In this document: in pieces, positions 54,659 through 64,000 of the stretch | Layout: each line of letters begins with the position of its first letter | How positions within the stretch are numbered: position 1 is the first letter of the stretch | Assembly: GCF_964026405.1 (NCBI RefSeq) | Contig: NZ_OZ032146.1 | Span: 496,001-560,000 of the forward strand | Length of the DNA stretch: 64,000 nt | Direction: 5' to 3' | DNA from: Candidatus Tisiphia endosymbiont of Dascillus cervinus | GTDB taxonomy: Bacteria > Pseudomonadota > Alphaproteobacteria > Rickettsiales > Rickettsiaceae | Translations under genes and position numbers: made by a program | Notes under the pieces: generated by a model | What the model saw: only the letters and a program-made list of their open reading frames with translations | Databases searched by the model: none | What the model was told of the DNA's origin: nothing

Positions 54659-55889
54659 ATGAGTAAAAAGGCAGTTTATATAACTCATGCAAAAAGAACA
54701 GCAGTAGGATCTCTGCTAGGAAGCTTAGGATCAATTCCAGCAACTAAACTTGCAGCTATCATTATAGAATCAATTTTAAAAGATAGTAAACTAGATACAG
54801 CTATTATTAATGAAGTAATAATGGGACAGGTAATCACTGGTGGCGTAGGACAAAATCCTGCTAGGCAAGCTCTAATCTAAGCTGGATTACCTAAAGAAGT
54901 TACAGGCTTCACAGTTAATAAACAAAACTTACGCTATGTAAGGTTCTAAATAGCGTAAGTTTTGTAAAGTATGTGGATCTGGGTTAAAAACGGTATGTTT
55001 AGCAGCAAGTAGTATTATTGCAGGTGATAATGATATTGTGATAGCTGGTGGGCAAGAAAATATGTCTTTGGGTTTACATGGATCGTATATTCGTGCTGGT
55101 CATAAGTTAGGTAGCACACAAATGGTAGATTTGATGCAGTATGACGGTTTGACCGATGTATTTTCTAATAATTTAATGGGAATTACCGCCGAAAATATAT
55201 CTAAAAGATTTAATATTACTAGAGAAATGCAAGATGAGTTTGCACTAAAATCACACCAAAAAGCACGTGAAGCACAAGCAGAAGGTCGTTTTAAAGACGA
55301 GATCTTACCAGTAGAAGTTAAGATGCAAAAAGCTACATTAATATTTGATCAAGATGAGGGAATTAGAGCTGATATTAAATTAGAAGTTCTAGCTAAACTA
55401 CGTCCAGCTTTTGACAAAGAAGGTACTGTAACAGCTGGTAATGCTTCTTCTATTAATGATGGAGCAGCTTGTTTAATGGTAGTATCTGAAGAAGCATTAA
55501 AGAGATATAATCTAAAACCTCTTGTTAGAATTGTATCATATGCTGAAGTAGGGGTAGAACCAAATATTATGGGAACAGGTCCAGTACCAGCATCGAATAA
55601 GGCTTTGGACAAAGCTGGTTGGAAAGTAGAAGATTTGGACATAATAGAAGCTAATGAAGCTTTTGCCGCTCAAGCTATTTATGTAAATCAACAGATGAAT
55701 TGGGATATTAATAAAGTCAATATGAACGGAGGGGCTATTGCTCTTGGTCATCCAATAGGAGCAAGTGGGGCAAGAATCTTGGTAACATTAATTCATCAAA
55801 TGCAAAAAATTAACGCGAAAAAAGGGCTAGCAACACTTTGTATAGGTGGGGGGATGGGGATAGCTATGTGTATTGAAAAGGTAAATTAA
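54659..55889 (+). pseudogene. phaA: Acetyl-CoA acetyltransferase, broken by a stop codon and a 42-bp IS remnant
   Basis: Thiolase joins two acetyl-CoA units, the first step of polyhydroxybutyrate synthesis. The ATG at 54659 has GGAG nine bases upstream and starts MSKKAVYITHAKRTAVGS. A TAA at 54878-54880 replaces a codon in QALI-x-AGLPKEVTGF. At 54923-54964 a 42-base IS-derived element interrupts VNK|VCGSGLK, next to the catalytic cysteine, shifting the frame. The rest (MIAGGQENMS, NEAFAAQAI, NGGAIALGHPIGASGARI, CIGGGMGIAMC) is intact. Two independent lesions make loss certain, unless the downstream part is translated alone, which would lack the nucleophile region. Confidence 0.92.
54923..54964. 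mobile_element. 42-bp minimal derivative of the IS701-like element
   Basis: Begins CAAAACTTACGCTATG, contains the right-end word TAAGGTTCTAAATAGCG, and closes CGTAAGTTTTG. It is flanked by TAAA at 54919-54922 and 54965-54968, a four-base duplication. It therefore transposed as a tiny unit or is what remains after an internal deletion. Confidence 0.88.
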
Positions 55890-55891
55890 TA

Positions 55892-56977
55892 ATGCAAAAA
55901 TTTTCATTTGACTTAAAGTTTCAACATAAAAAAGCAAGAGCTGGTGTTATTACTACTAGGCACGGTCAGATACGTACCCCAGCTTTTATGCCAGTCGGTA
56001 CGAAAGGTACGGTAAAAGCCATGTTACCCGAAGTAGTGGAGTCTACCGGAGCTGATATAGTACTTGGTAATACTTATCACTTAATGCTGCAGCCAACTGC
56101 TGAAAGAATTGCTAAGCTTGGGGGCTTGCGTAAATTCATGAACTGGTCAAAGCCTGTACTTACTGACTCAGGTGGTTTTCAGGTCATGTCCCTATCGAAA
56201 TTACGTAAAATTACCGAAGAAGGTGTAATTTTTAACTCTCATATTGATGGTAGTAAGCATATGTTAACTCCCGAACGTGCAACTGAGATACAATATCTTC
56301 TTGATAGCACTATTACTATGGCGTTTGATGAATGTACCCCATATCCTGCAACATTTGAGCAAGCAAAATCATCTATGGAATTGACATCTAGATGGGGAGA
56401 GAGGTCAAGAAAAGCCTTCGTTCAAAGAGAAGGTTATGGTCAATTTGGTATTGTACAGGGGAGTATATATCAGGAGTTACGTGTTCAGTCAGCACAAAAT
56501 TTGGTAGAATTAGATTTTGAAGGGTATGCTATCGGAGGTCTAGCAGTAGGTGAGGGGCAAGAACTAATGTTCAATGTGTTAGACTATGCTCCGGATTTGT
56601 TACCTAAATATAAGCCAAGATATCTTATGGGGGTTGGTAAACCAGATGATATTATTGGTGCGGTTGCAAGGGGAGTAGATATGTTTGATTGCGTTATTCC
56701 AACCCGCTCGGGTCGGAATGGTCAAGCTTTTACCAAATATGGTATAGTAAATATTCGCAATAGTAAATATAGTAGCGATCATGAACCGCTAGAATATGAT
56801 TGTCCATGCCCAGCATGTAAAAATTATAATAAAGCTTACTTACATCATTTGGTAAAGGTAAAAGAGATTCTAGGGGCGGTACTTATGACGTGGCATAATT
56901 TGGTGTATTTCCAAGAATTAATGTCAAGAATAAGACAATATATTCAGCAAGGGAAAGACTTTGATTTTATCAATTAG
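55892..56977 (+). CDS. tgt: Queuine tRNA-ribosyltransferase
   Basis: Tgt exchanges guanine-34 for a queuine precursor in tRNAs with GUN anticodons. The 361-residue product has [23 protein letters not shown], the nucleophile region [13 protein letters not shown] and zinc ligands CPCPACK near residue 306. The second catalytic aspartate is in the [15 protein letters not shown] segment. It starts two bases after the thiolase stop, so it shared that operon. The gene is complete. Confidence 0.96.
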   Translation: MQKFSFDLKFQHKKARAGVITTRHGQIRTPAFMPVGTKGTVKAMLPEVVESTGADIVLGNTYHLMLQPTAERIAKLGGLRKFMNWSKPVLTDSGGFQVMSLSKLRKITEEGVIFNSHIDGSKHMLTPERATEIQYLLDSTITMAFDECTPYPATFEQAKSSMELTSRWGERSRKAFVQREGYGQFGIVQGSIYQELRVQSAQNLVELDFEGYAIGGLAVGEGQELMFNVLDYAPDLLPKYKPRYLMGVGKPDDIIGAVARGVDMFDCVIPTRSGRNGQAFTKYGIVNIRNSKYSSDHEPLEYDCPCPACKNYNKAYLHHLVKVKEILGAVLMTWHNLVYFQELMSRIRQYIQQGKDFDFIN

Positions 56978-57000
56978 TTCTGAGTTGGTAGACGAAGATC

Positions 57001-57101
57001 AAAATCAACAAGTGCTAGAAGTGTCCAAGCCGAGGAGCACAGCGTACATTAGTACGTGAGCACCGCAGGTCTTGGACAACGACAACGCAATTGTTGATTT
57101 T
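57001..57101. repeat. Palindromic element C-type with different stem
   Basis: Arms AAAATCAACAA / TTGTTGATTTT span 101 bases. The stem differs from C1, but the centre GCGTACATTAGTACGTGAG is the same as in C1 copy 1. Confidence 0.8.
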
Positions 57102-57212
57102 CATCGAGTATATTGTTATAAGCTCCTAAATGTCTATTAGCGAGTAGCTATCTAGAACCTTAACGGGTTAGCTATAGTATTGGTGCTTTGCTTTTTTAAC
57201 AATAGACTTCTC

Positions 57213-57338
57213 TCGAAACTCTACTTCTGCTGGTGATTTGTACGTCGATGCGGTACTCGAATCCTCACGTACATTAGAGTACGCTGCGGTTCGAGGTGAA
57301 GCGTCTCCTTCAAATCCCTCAGCACAAGCGAGTTTCGA
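57213..57338. repeat. Palindromic element C3
   Basis: Arms TCGAAACTC / GAGTTTCGA, 126 bases, centre CACGTACATTAGAGTACG. Same apex theme as C1 and C2 with another stem. Confidence 0.75.
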
Positions 57339-57373
57339 AAGAGGTCTAATATTTCTACTGTTCTTTTTGCAAC

Positions 57374-58687
57374 TTATAGTGCCGCTTCTGATGAATCTGC
57401 ATCTCCACCCATTAAATTGATGTCTTCTACATTAGGTACTAAAAAAACAAATGTAGAGTATGGTTCTTTTGAAAGTGATAGTTCTTCTGTTTTACTACAA
57501 TATTCCTGGCAAATTTGGTAAATAGCAGTACCTTTGTTGTAAATATAAGTAGCAATACCACCTACCGTAATTACTGCAATCGTAGCTGAACCTGCAGCTG
57601 TCAATATATCTTTCAGTGACCATCCTTGACCTTTAGTAGTTTGTTCGTGTGGTGCTGCTGTAGGAACAGAACCCCTATTAAATGGAGCATTATGAGGTTC
57701 TAGGTTGGGTGTGTTTTCTTCCGTTATAGTGGTAGGTGTATTTTCTTCCATTATAGTGGTAGAGTTCGCTGTAGGAGTGGAATTTTCTGCAGAGCTAGGG
57801 GGGGAGATGGCTCAATGGTAGTAAGTGCTGCTAGTAATTCTTCTAGAGCAGCTTTCTGTTCAAGGGCTTGTATAAAATTTGGATCTACCTCAAGAGCCTT
57901 GTTGCATTCTGTTAGAGCTTCTTGATATTTACCAGCAGAACTCAATCTATTGCACTCATTTAAATGTTGATAACGTGGTGAAAGTGGCAAATTACATGTG
58001 TGATAAACTGGATAACTCTGCTTGTGAGTCCAAGAAGAAGTCAGATGTGAGAATTCTATCTCTGCCATTTGTCCGTTATTAACACTTCTTACCTCTAGCT
58101 TTTTTAATACACGCCCCCAACTAAAGCTGGTTCCTTCATCGCTTGAAACAAATAATTGACCTTTGTGGCAAGGTTCATTATAACACTTTTTATGTAACTC
58201 GCTCCATTCTATATGCCCGTTAGCGGGATGTATTTCCACTCCAACTGCAAAACAGTTCTGATTTGACAAAGTAATGGATTGTACTTCTGATATATCCCCC
58301 CACACCACGTTTACCTCTATGATGAACTGCATCGGAGTTATCTGTAGGTTTTGCAAATAAAGAGACAAGGTCATCTCCGTTTACTGGAGTTTCATTATCT
58401 CTAGTATATGATGAGTATCCTGCAACTAACATAAGTTGCTCAGCTGTATTGTTACTATGTGCAGGTGAAGCAGCTTCTTTAATTATTTTTATAGATGCTT
58501 CGTCAAAATATTGGTTAGTAAAATCCGTATGTTGATTTGGTGTTATAGCTAATCCGGAAGAATTATTACTAGCTTTGGCTATAGTTGTATTTTCTCCTGT
58601 AGGAAATGTGCCAGCTAAACGCAAGGCTAAAGAAGAAAGTAGAGCAAGAGATGTGGTAATAAGGTGAGAAGGAGCGAAATATTTCAT
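57374..58687 (-). pseudogene. Exported TPR protein with two homopolymer frameshifts
   Basis: Three overlapping frames form one former protein of about 435 residues. It starts at 58687 with a signal-like MKYFAPSHLITTSLALLSSLA. At about 58296-58301 a run of six C (plus strand) breaks the frame after HHRGKRGV; the next part (WGDISEVQSITL ... NGHIEWSELHKKCYNEPC) includes a TPR-like unit AGKYQEALTECNKALEVDPNFIQAL. At 57798-57804 a run of seven G breaks it again before SSAENSTPTANST. The last part has a Pro/Thr-rich linker and one membrane helix (IAVITVGGIATYIY). I do not recognise the family. Lesions in two homopolymers may be real, phase-variable or sequencing errors. Confidence 0.75.
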
Positions 58688-59066
58688 AAAAATTGTTTCC
58701 TATTTAATAATATTGATTAATATTCAGTTTAACAAAATAGTTAATATAAACTATCTAAATTGATAAAATAGCTTTTTTATATAGAAGTCAAGGTTTAGTT
58801 GCAAAGCTACCCTGGCTAGCTGATAAAAAATAACATAGTGATATTTTATAGTTACCCTGACTAGCATTACTCCGCTATTAGCGAGGAGGCATTTTAGGTG
58901 GCAACGAATGAGTTATATAGAACCTTAATGGGTTATAAAACAATAATTTTTTAAAGCAGAAGGTATAATTGTATTTTTTAACTTAGTGGATAGAAATTTT
59001 ATAGTATACTACATGGATTTGGTAGATAATAGTACTGTGATAACTCATTCGAGTATACTCTTCTGC
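58688..59066. other. Intergenic region with AT-rich repeat copy 2
   Basis: No gene. At 58941-59012, AACAATAATTTTTTAAAGC and TTTTTTAACTTAGTGGA resemble the adk leader at 1199-1262. CTATTAGCGAGGAGGC near 58873 is another shared word. Confidence 0.5.
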
Positions 59067-59169
59067 TTTGAAGAATTGTTTTTTAAAAATATCAGGAACT
59101 CGCATACTCACGTACCTCATGTACTGCTTGCGTGTGCTCGTCCTTCATTTTCAAATCCAATTCTCCAAA
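59067..59169. repeat. Palindromic element C2, copy 3
   Basis: Arms TTTGAAGAATTG / CAATTCTCCAAA (one change), 103 bases, apex GTACCTCATGTAC. It ends about 44 bases before lptF. Confidence 0.8.
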
Positions 59170-59212
59170 TCATTTGAGTATACATATTTGAAAGACTATA
59201 AATGATTACAGA

Positions 59213-60295
59213 ATGTTAATATATAAACGTTATATAATAAGAAATATTGTACCATCCTTGGTGATAATTATTTTCTCGATCACTAGCCTTGTATGGATTA
59301 CTCAGATATTAAAGTTTTTGTACTTAATTGATAAAGGAATAAAAGCTCAGGATTTCTTAAATTTAATTATTTTAGTTATTCCATCTTTGCTATTTATTTT
59401 GCTACCTTTTGCAACTATTATCACTATTATTTATACTTATAATGCTTTAAGTGAGAGGCGTCAGATAATTATTCTGCAAAATTTGGGATTAAGTAATATA
59501 CAACTAGCTAGTCCAGCATTGATTGTAGCTTTGACAGTTACGTTATTTGCTTATTATATTTCGATTAGTTTATTGCCATTATCTTATGCAAAGCTTAAAT
59601 CAGATCTTAATTTCATGAAAAATAATTATGCATCCACTCTACTAGATGAGAAGACATTTAATACAATTTCTAAAGATATCACAGTTTATTTTGATAAAAA
59701 ATTGGCTGATGGTACTATGAAAGATTTAATCCTTTTTGATAATCGTAAACATGATAATCATGCAATTTTATTTTCTAGATCGGGGATATTTAAAATACAC
59801 AACAGCTCTTCGTTTTTTCAACTAAAAGATGGAGTTAGGCAGGTATATGACTATAATGGTAATTTAACTAATTTATCATTTGATGTTCTAACAGTAGAAT
59901 TAGTCAGTAATGATGCTAAAAGATTGGTAAAGGATGAGTATAGTCGAGAAATCAATGAATATTATATTCATGAATTATTAAAACCCAACAATAATCTATC
60001 AAAGCAGAGAAAGATTAAATTAGTTGCTGAGGGACACCAAAGATTGATTTGGCCAATGTATAATTTTGTACTTGTTTTTCTAACATTGTCGGTTTTTTTA
60101 AGACAGCCTTATAATAAAAAATCTAGTCTGAGGCAGATTCTAATTACAGCACTTTCTGCAATAATTATCACATATTTACACTTTGTATTACAAAATCTTG
60201 CTTCTAAAGATTCAAATTTTATCTTTGCTTGTTATGCTAACATTATTATCTCTATTATTTTAAGCCTGTATTTATATTTTCGTAAAATTATATGA
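59213..60295 (+). CDS. lptF: LPS export permease LptF
   Basis: One of two membrane subunits (LptF, LptG) of the ABC transporter that extracts lipopolysaccharide from the inner membrane. The 360-residue product has three N-terminal helices, a periplasmic jellyroll region (about residues 130-250) and three C-terminal helices. The start [28 protein letters not shown] and the segment [19 protein letters not shown] are typical of LptF. Its stop overlaps the ubiD start (ATGA). The ATPase LptB and LptG are not in the window. Confidence 0.9.
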   Translation: MLIYKRYIIRNIVPSLVIIIFSITSLVWITQILKFLYLIDKGIKAQDFLNLIILVIPSLLFILLPFATIITIIYTYNALSERRQIIILQNLGLSNIQLASPALIVALTVTLFAYYISISLLPLSYAKLKSDLNFMKNNYASTLLDEKTFNTISKDITVYFDKKLADGTMKDLILFDNRKHDNHAILFSRSGIFKIHNSSSFFQLKDGVRQVYDYNGNLTNLSFDVLTVELVSNDAKRLVKDEYSREINEYYIHELLKPNNNLSKQRKIKLVAEGHQRLIWPMYNFVLVFLTLSVFLRQPYNKKSSLRQILITALSAIIITYLHFVLQNLASKDSNFIFACYANIIISIILSLYLYFRKII

Positions 60296-61782
60296 GTTTT
60301 CAAGATTTACCACAATTCCTAAAAATTTTAGAGCAAAATGGTCTCCTAAATCGTATATCTTATCCTGTATCATCTAACCTTGAAATAACAGAAATCAGTA
60401 GAAGAGTTTTAAAAAAAGATGGTCCTGCTCTTTTGTTTGAAAATGTTATTAGAGATGATGGGACTAAGTCTGATATGCCAGTTTTAACTAATTTATATGC
60501 CAGCACGCGGCGGATTGCCTTAGGACTTGGTTTAAAAAATACAGAAGAGTTGAGGAAATTTGGTGAATTGCTAGCTTTTCTTAAAGCACCAGAACTACCT
60601 TCTTCCTTTAAAGAAACCTTTGCTATGTGGCCACTCGCCAAAAGAATATTGGCTATGTCACCCAAGATTTTGTCAAAAGCTCCTTGTCAAGAAGTGATAA
60701 TTAATGATCCTGATGTTGATATATTGCCGATACAAACCTGCTGGCCTCTTGATATTTCACCACTACTTACTTGGTCAATAGTTGTTACAAAAGGACCTAG
60801 CTTAGAAAAAATAGATAATTTTAACCTTGGTATATACCGAATGCAAGTAGTAGAACGTAACAAACTTATTATGCGCTGGCTTAAAATGCGAGGTGGAGCT
60901 CAACAACATAAGCGTTGGCAATCAGCAAAGATTGATCCTTTCCCTGCTGCAGTGGTTATTGGGGCAAGTCCTGCCGTGACTATGGCTGCTGTTATGCCGT
61001 TACCCGATAATATGTCTGAGTATAATTTTGCTGGATTATTAAGAGGTAAGTCAATTGAACTGGTAAATTGCGTCAGTATAGATATGAAAGTGCCAGCTCA
61101 TAGTGAAATTGTTATTGAAGGGCATGTAAGTTTTGATGAGTATCTACCAGAAGGACCATTTGGCGATCATACAGGTTACTATAATGACGTTGAATATTTT
61201 CCAGTATTTAATGTTAAGACTATTACCATGAAAAGACAACCTATATATTTAAGTACTTATACTGGTAAAGCCCCAGATGAGCCATCTATACTTGGTGAAG
61301 CATTAAATGCAATGTTTATTCCGATAATTCAACAGCAATTTCCAGAGATCGTTGATTTTTGGTTACCACCTGAAGGTTGTTCTTACAGAGTTGCTGTGGT
61401 ATCTATTCGTAAGGCTTATGCAGGTCATGCAAAAAGAATAATGATGGGGATTTGGTCATTTTTAAGACAATTCATGTATACAAAATTTATTATTGTGGTA
61501 GATGATGATATAGATATTCGTGACTGGAAGGAAGTGGTTTGGGCAATATCTACTAGGGTAGATCCTTCTAGGGATACTACTTTTATCGATAATTCACCAA
61601 TAGATTATCTTGATTTTGCTTCACCTGTGTCTAGCCTTGGTAGTAAAATGGGAATAGATGCAACTAATAAAATAGTCCCAGAAACTAATAGAGTTTGGGG
61701 TAAGAAAATAGAAATGACTAGTGAAGTCGTTGAAAAGATTGACAAAATTTGGGATATGCTTGGTATATCCGCAAAAACTTGA
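60292..61782 (+). CDS. ubiD: UbiD-family decarboxylase (ubiquinone synthesis)
   Basis: UbiD removes the carboxyl group from 3-polyprenyl-4-hydroxybenzoate using prenylated FMN made by UbiX. The 496-residue product is of normal length. It has [20 protein letters not shown] at the start, the binding region [10 protein letters not shown] and [10 protein letters not shown], the acidic catalytic region [26 protein letters not shown], and [20 protein letters not shown]. It is translationally coupled to lptF by a four-base overlap. Confidence 0.94.
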   Translation: MSFQDLPQFLKILEQNGLLNRISYPVSSNLEITEISRRVLKKDGPALLFENVIRDDGTKSDMPVLTNLYASTRRIALGLGLKNTEELRKFGELLAFLKAPELPSSFKETFAMWPLAKRILAMSPKILSKAPCQEVIINDPDVDILPIQTCWPLDISPLLTWSIVVTKGPSLEKIDNFNLGIYRMQVVERNKLIMRWLKMRGGAQQHKRWQSAKIDPFPAAVVIGASPAVTMAAVMPLPDNMSEYNFAGLLRGKSIELVNCVSIDMKVPAHSEIVIEGHVSFDEYLPEGPFGDHTGYYNDVEYFPVFNVKTITMKRQPIYLSTYTGKAPDEPSILGEALNAMFIPIIQQQFPEIVDFWLPPEGCSYRVAVVSIRKAYAGHAKRIMMGIWSFLRQFMYTKFIIVVDDDIDIRDWKEVVWAISTRVDPSRDTTFIDNSPIDYLDFASPVSSLGSKMGIDATNKIVPETNRVWGKKIEMTSEVVEKIDKIWDMLGISAKT

Positions 61783-61845
61783 AATAATTTTTTCTTAAAA
61801 CACTTAGTGTTAGAAATTTATAGTATATATTATATATACTGCTTG
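61783..61845. repeat. AT-rich dispersed repeat, copy 3 (partial)
   Basis: AATAATTTTTTCTTAAAAC and ACTTAGTGTTAGAAATTTATAG resemble the copy at 58941-59012; weaker match to the adk leader. Confidence 0.4.
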
Positions 61846-61873
61846 TAAATGAAGAGTCGGTAGACGATAGTAT

Positions 61874-61976
61874 AACTTCAAGAAGAGCTAGGCAGTAGCA
61901 AAGTCGAGCGGCGTAGCGTACATGAGTAACGGAGCAGATTCGATCTTTGGTCGCGGGAACGCCAATTCTTGAAGTT
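61874..61976. repeat. Palindromic element C1, copy 3
   Basis: 103 bases with arms AACTTCAAGAA / TTCTTGAAGTT. The apex is altered (GCGTACATGAGTAACGG). Its outer flank, ACTCAAATGACTTGAAGAATTGG, runs into the start of phaC. Confidence 0.82.
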
Positions 61977-62005
61977 CACCGAGTATACTCAAATGACTTG
62001 AAGAA

Positions 62006-63781
62006 TTGGAATTGGATATAGTGGATAATATTTCTAGTGATGAAATAATCAAAAATATAAAAAAAGTTAGTGATAAATACCAAGAGATAATACTTTGTCT
62101 TATGCAGGGCAGGGGGAACATGATCCCTGCATCTCTTATTGATATGGATAAAAATAGAGTTATATTATCAAGCTTAAGTGAACAATTTATAAAAAATCCT
62201 GAAAAATTTTGGCAACTAAATATTCAGTATGTTGAGAAATTTCAGAATCTTGTCATAAATTCAGTAGAGAAATTTGTAGGGAAATCAACCACTCCTCTTT
62301 TTTCACCAAATAGTAAAGATAGAAGGTTTAAGGATTTAGCTTGGCAGGATAATGCGTATTTTGATTTTGTTAAGCAGTTCTATTTAATGTCTTCAGAATG
62401 GTTACAGGATAATATCGAACAATATGAACTAGCACCTGACCTTAAACAACATTTGGCATTTATGACGCATCAATTTATTAATGCCTTCTCTCCGTCAAAT
62501 TTTGCTTTTGGTAACCCGATAGTTCTTAGTAAAATTTTGGAAACAGGTGGTCAGAATCTTGTTCAAGGCTTAGAGAACTTTCTTGCAGATATAAGAAATT
62601 TTAGTGATATATTAAATATAAAAACTACCGATAATAATGCTTTTTTACTTGGCAAAAATATAGCTACTACTAAAGGAAAAATTGTTTTTCAGAATCAATT
62701 AATACAGTTAATATGTTATGAACCTAAGCAAAAAACACGGGCGATACCATTACTTATAATTCCACCCTGTATTAATAAATACTATGTACTTGATCTATCT
62801 GAACATAATTCAATGGTAGCATTTCTTGTCGAACATAATTTTCAAGTATATATGGTCTCTTGGGTTAATCCCGATGAAACTCTAGCTGATAAAAGTTTTG
62901 AGGACTATGTAAAAGAAGGAGTTTTAGAAGCTTGTGAATATATAATGCGGTTTGGATATAACCATATTAATGCTATTGGTTATTGTATTGGTGGAACTTT
63001 TCTTGCAACTGCTGTTGCTTATCTGAAGGCAAATAATTTAAATTATATTAATAGTGTCAGCTTTATTACTACCCTTTTAGACTTTAAAAATCCTGGGGAA
63101 GTAAGTATTTTTGTCAATGAGTCATCGATTGCCATGATCGAACAAGAAATGAATTCTAAAGGATATTTTGATGGTCGTTATTTGTCGAATAGCTTTAGTT
63201 TGCTAAGAGCTAATGATTTAGTATGGTCGTTTTTTGTTAATAACTATCTGCTTGGTCAAACTCCAATGCCATTTGACTTATTATATTGGAATGCTGATCC
63301 AACGAATTTACCAACTAATATGTATAGCTACTACTTACGTAATATGTATCTAAATAATTTATTAAAAGAACCGAGTAACTTATCATTATTTGGTACGCCA
63401 ATTGATTTGAGCAAGATTGACTGTAATTCTTTTTTCCTTGCTGCAAATGACGATCATATAGCTCCGTGGCGATCGGTGTATGAAGGATTAAAACTATTAA
63501 AAGGTAACAAAACCTTTTGTCTTACAAGTTCTGGACATGTTGCAGGGGTGGTTAATCCTCCTGCAATGTCTAAATATAATTATAAAACTAATAAAGACTT
63601 AACCTTGACTAGTGAATCATGGTTTATTAATGCTGACGAGCATCAAGGATCATGGTGGTCTTACTGGCTTACTTGGTTAGAAGATAATAGTGGTGAGTTA
63701 ATAAAATCGATAGATTATGATAGGTTAAAATCCATCGAACTTGCCCCCGGCAAATATGCTCATAAAAGAATAGTTACCTAA
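62006..63781 (+). CDS. phaC: Polyhydroxyalkanoate synthase, class I
   Basis: PhaC polymerises 3-hydroxybutyryl-CoA into polyhydroxybutyrate granules. The product of up to 591 residues has the N-terminal domain FQNLVINSVEKFVG ... RFKDLAWQDNAYFDFVKQFY and the box AIGYCIGGTFLAT with the catalytic cysteine near residue 330. FLAANDDHIAPWRSVY (Asp) and SSGHVAGVVNPP (His) complete the triad. No ATG starts the frame; TTG at 62006 or 62012, or GTG at 62021, are candidates. The first of these lies in the outer flank of a palindromic element, so the start may have been altered by that insertion. The thiolase gene is broken nearby, so substrate supply must come from elsewhere. Confidence 0.92.
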   Translation: MELDIVDNISSDEIIKNIKKVSDKYQEIILCLMQGRGNMIPASLIDMDKNRVILSSLSEQFIKNPEKFWQLNIQYVEKFQNLVINSVEKFVGKSTTPLFSPNSKDRRFKDLAWQDNAYFDFVKQFYLMSSEWLQDNIEQYELAPDLKQHLAFMTHQFINAFSPSNFAFGNPIVLSKILETGGQNLVQGLENFLADIRNFSDILNIKTTDNNAFLLGKNIATTKGKIVFQNQLIQLICYEPKQKTRAIPLLIIPPCINKYYVLDLSEHNSMVAFLVEHNFQVYMVSWVNPDETLADKSFEDYVKEGVLEACEYIMRFGYNHINAIGYCIGGTFLATAVAYLKANNLNYINSVSFITTLLDFKNPGEVSIFVNESSIAMIEQEMNSKGYFDGRYLSNSFSLLRANDLVWSFFVNNYLLGQTPMPFDLLYWNADPTNLPTNMYSYYLRNMYLNNLLKEPSNLSLFGTPIDLSKIDCNSFFLAANDDHIAPWRSVYEGLKLLKGNKTFCLTSSGHVAGVVNPPAMSKYNYKTNKDLTLTSESWFINADEHQGSWWSYWLTWLEDNSGELIKSIDYDRLKSIELAPGKYAHKRIVT

Positions 63782-63907
63782 TCTCAGATATAAGTATACT
63801 GCTATGATTTCAAGAGTTTCGCGTAAATTGTGTGTAATACCTTTTTTATCCTCGCATAAGTTTTTCTATTATTGACTTTATAGGAGTATAGTTTAGAATT
63901 AAAAATG

Positions 63908-63927
63908 AAGTAACTGTAAAGTTACTT
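63908..63927. terminator. Hairpin near the right edge
   Basis: Perfect eight-base arms AAGTAACT / AGTTACTT with a four-base loop, 127 bases after phaC; no T tract follows. The rest of 63782-64000 shows no gene. Confidence 0.35.
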
Positions 63928-64000
63928 TGGGGTGTAGTAACCCTTAACTTAAGATGGTAGTCATCAGCCAAAAATGATGTTCCTCGATCTCATGGTCGGG

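Larger units (their letters stand above)
56978..57373. other. Intergenic region holding two palindromic elements
   Basis: No gene. It is made almost entirely of the C-type elements at 57001-57101 and 57213-57338. Between them the word TCTATTAGCGAGTAGC near 57133 is shared with other repeats. A 60-codon frame at 57238-57420 lies within the second palindrome. Confidence 0.6.

Noticed and set aside
57238-57420. 60-codon frame after tgt
   Set aside because: Lies within palindrome C3 and runs antisense into the broken TPR gene.
58986-59177. 63-codon frame before lptF
   Set aside because: Covers the AT-rich repeat and element C2; no family, no ribosome-binding site.
1-64000. tRNA or rRNA genes
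   Set aside because: Scanning for TTCGAATCC/TTCAAATCC-type T-arms gave only hits inside palindromic elements without acceptor stems or CCA context; no rRNA-like stretch was seen.

Overview
The window is about 64 kb of AT-rich chromosome from an obligate intracellular alphaproteobacterium, most likely Rickettsiaceae and close to Rickettsia. The evidence is a Tlc-type ATP/ADP translocase, the order secY-adk-rpsM-rpsK-rpoA-rplQ, an AmpG-type permease, a MipZ division ATPase, an NtrX-like regulator without the sigma54 loop, polyhydroxybutyrate genes, a 41-residue L36, and many short palindromic repeats scattered between genes and over gene ends. The species cannot be named from the sequence alone. 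No tRNA, rRNA or CRISPR array was seen.

Layout. 1-4.8 kb: end of the spc/alpha ribosomal operon, with five consecutive hairpins between rpoA and rplQ. 5.2-6 kb: LPS-type glycosyltransferase. 6.5-17.7 kb: a three-gene block of membrane-fusion adaptor, a 2293-residue secreted coiled-coil protein and an RND pump, behind a sigma70-like promoter. 17.7-22 kb: a cytochrome bd oxidase operon (cydA, cydB and a CydX/DUF2474-like small gene) in decay, with two frameshifts, an IS insertion and two 197-bp MITEs inside the IS. 22.2-29 kb: accessory region with an ankyrin gene, XRE regulators (one broken), a broken ATPase, IS fragments, a truncated methyltransferase and a GNAT gene. 29.5-33 kb: BON lipoprotein, RlpA, pdhA, pdhB. 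33-36.3 kb: a patatin phospholipase gene destroyed by an IS982-type element that itself carries an IS701-like element. 36.4-50.6 kb: conserved genes (rph, grpE, PerM-like, Hda-like, ntrX, bioY, a pentapeptide lipoprotein, rpmJ, ampG, mipZ, pepA) plus a 741-residue protein with PI3/PI4-kinase-like active-site motifs. 50.9-63.8 kb: toxin-antitoxin pair, tlc, two PHA synthase genes, a broken thiolase, tgt, a broken TPR protein, lptF and ubiD, separated by palindromic elements.

How it works together. Translation, secretion, envelope assembly (RlpA, LptF, AmpG, glycosyltransferase), pyruvate oxidation and host nucleotide import look intact. The cytochrome bd branch, patatin phospholipase, phaA thiolase, one XRE regulator, one methyltransferase and all IS transposases are visibly broken, several by single events that still leave readable flanking frames, so the decay looks recent. 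Several breaks sit in short homopolymers, so sequencing error or transcriptional slippage must be excluded.

The best candidates for undescribed biology are the adaptor / giant coiled-coil / RND block with its strict 25-residue repeat, the PI-kinase-like protein, and a set of about 100-bp palindromes that share a GTAC...GTAC centre but differ in their stems.
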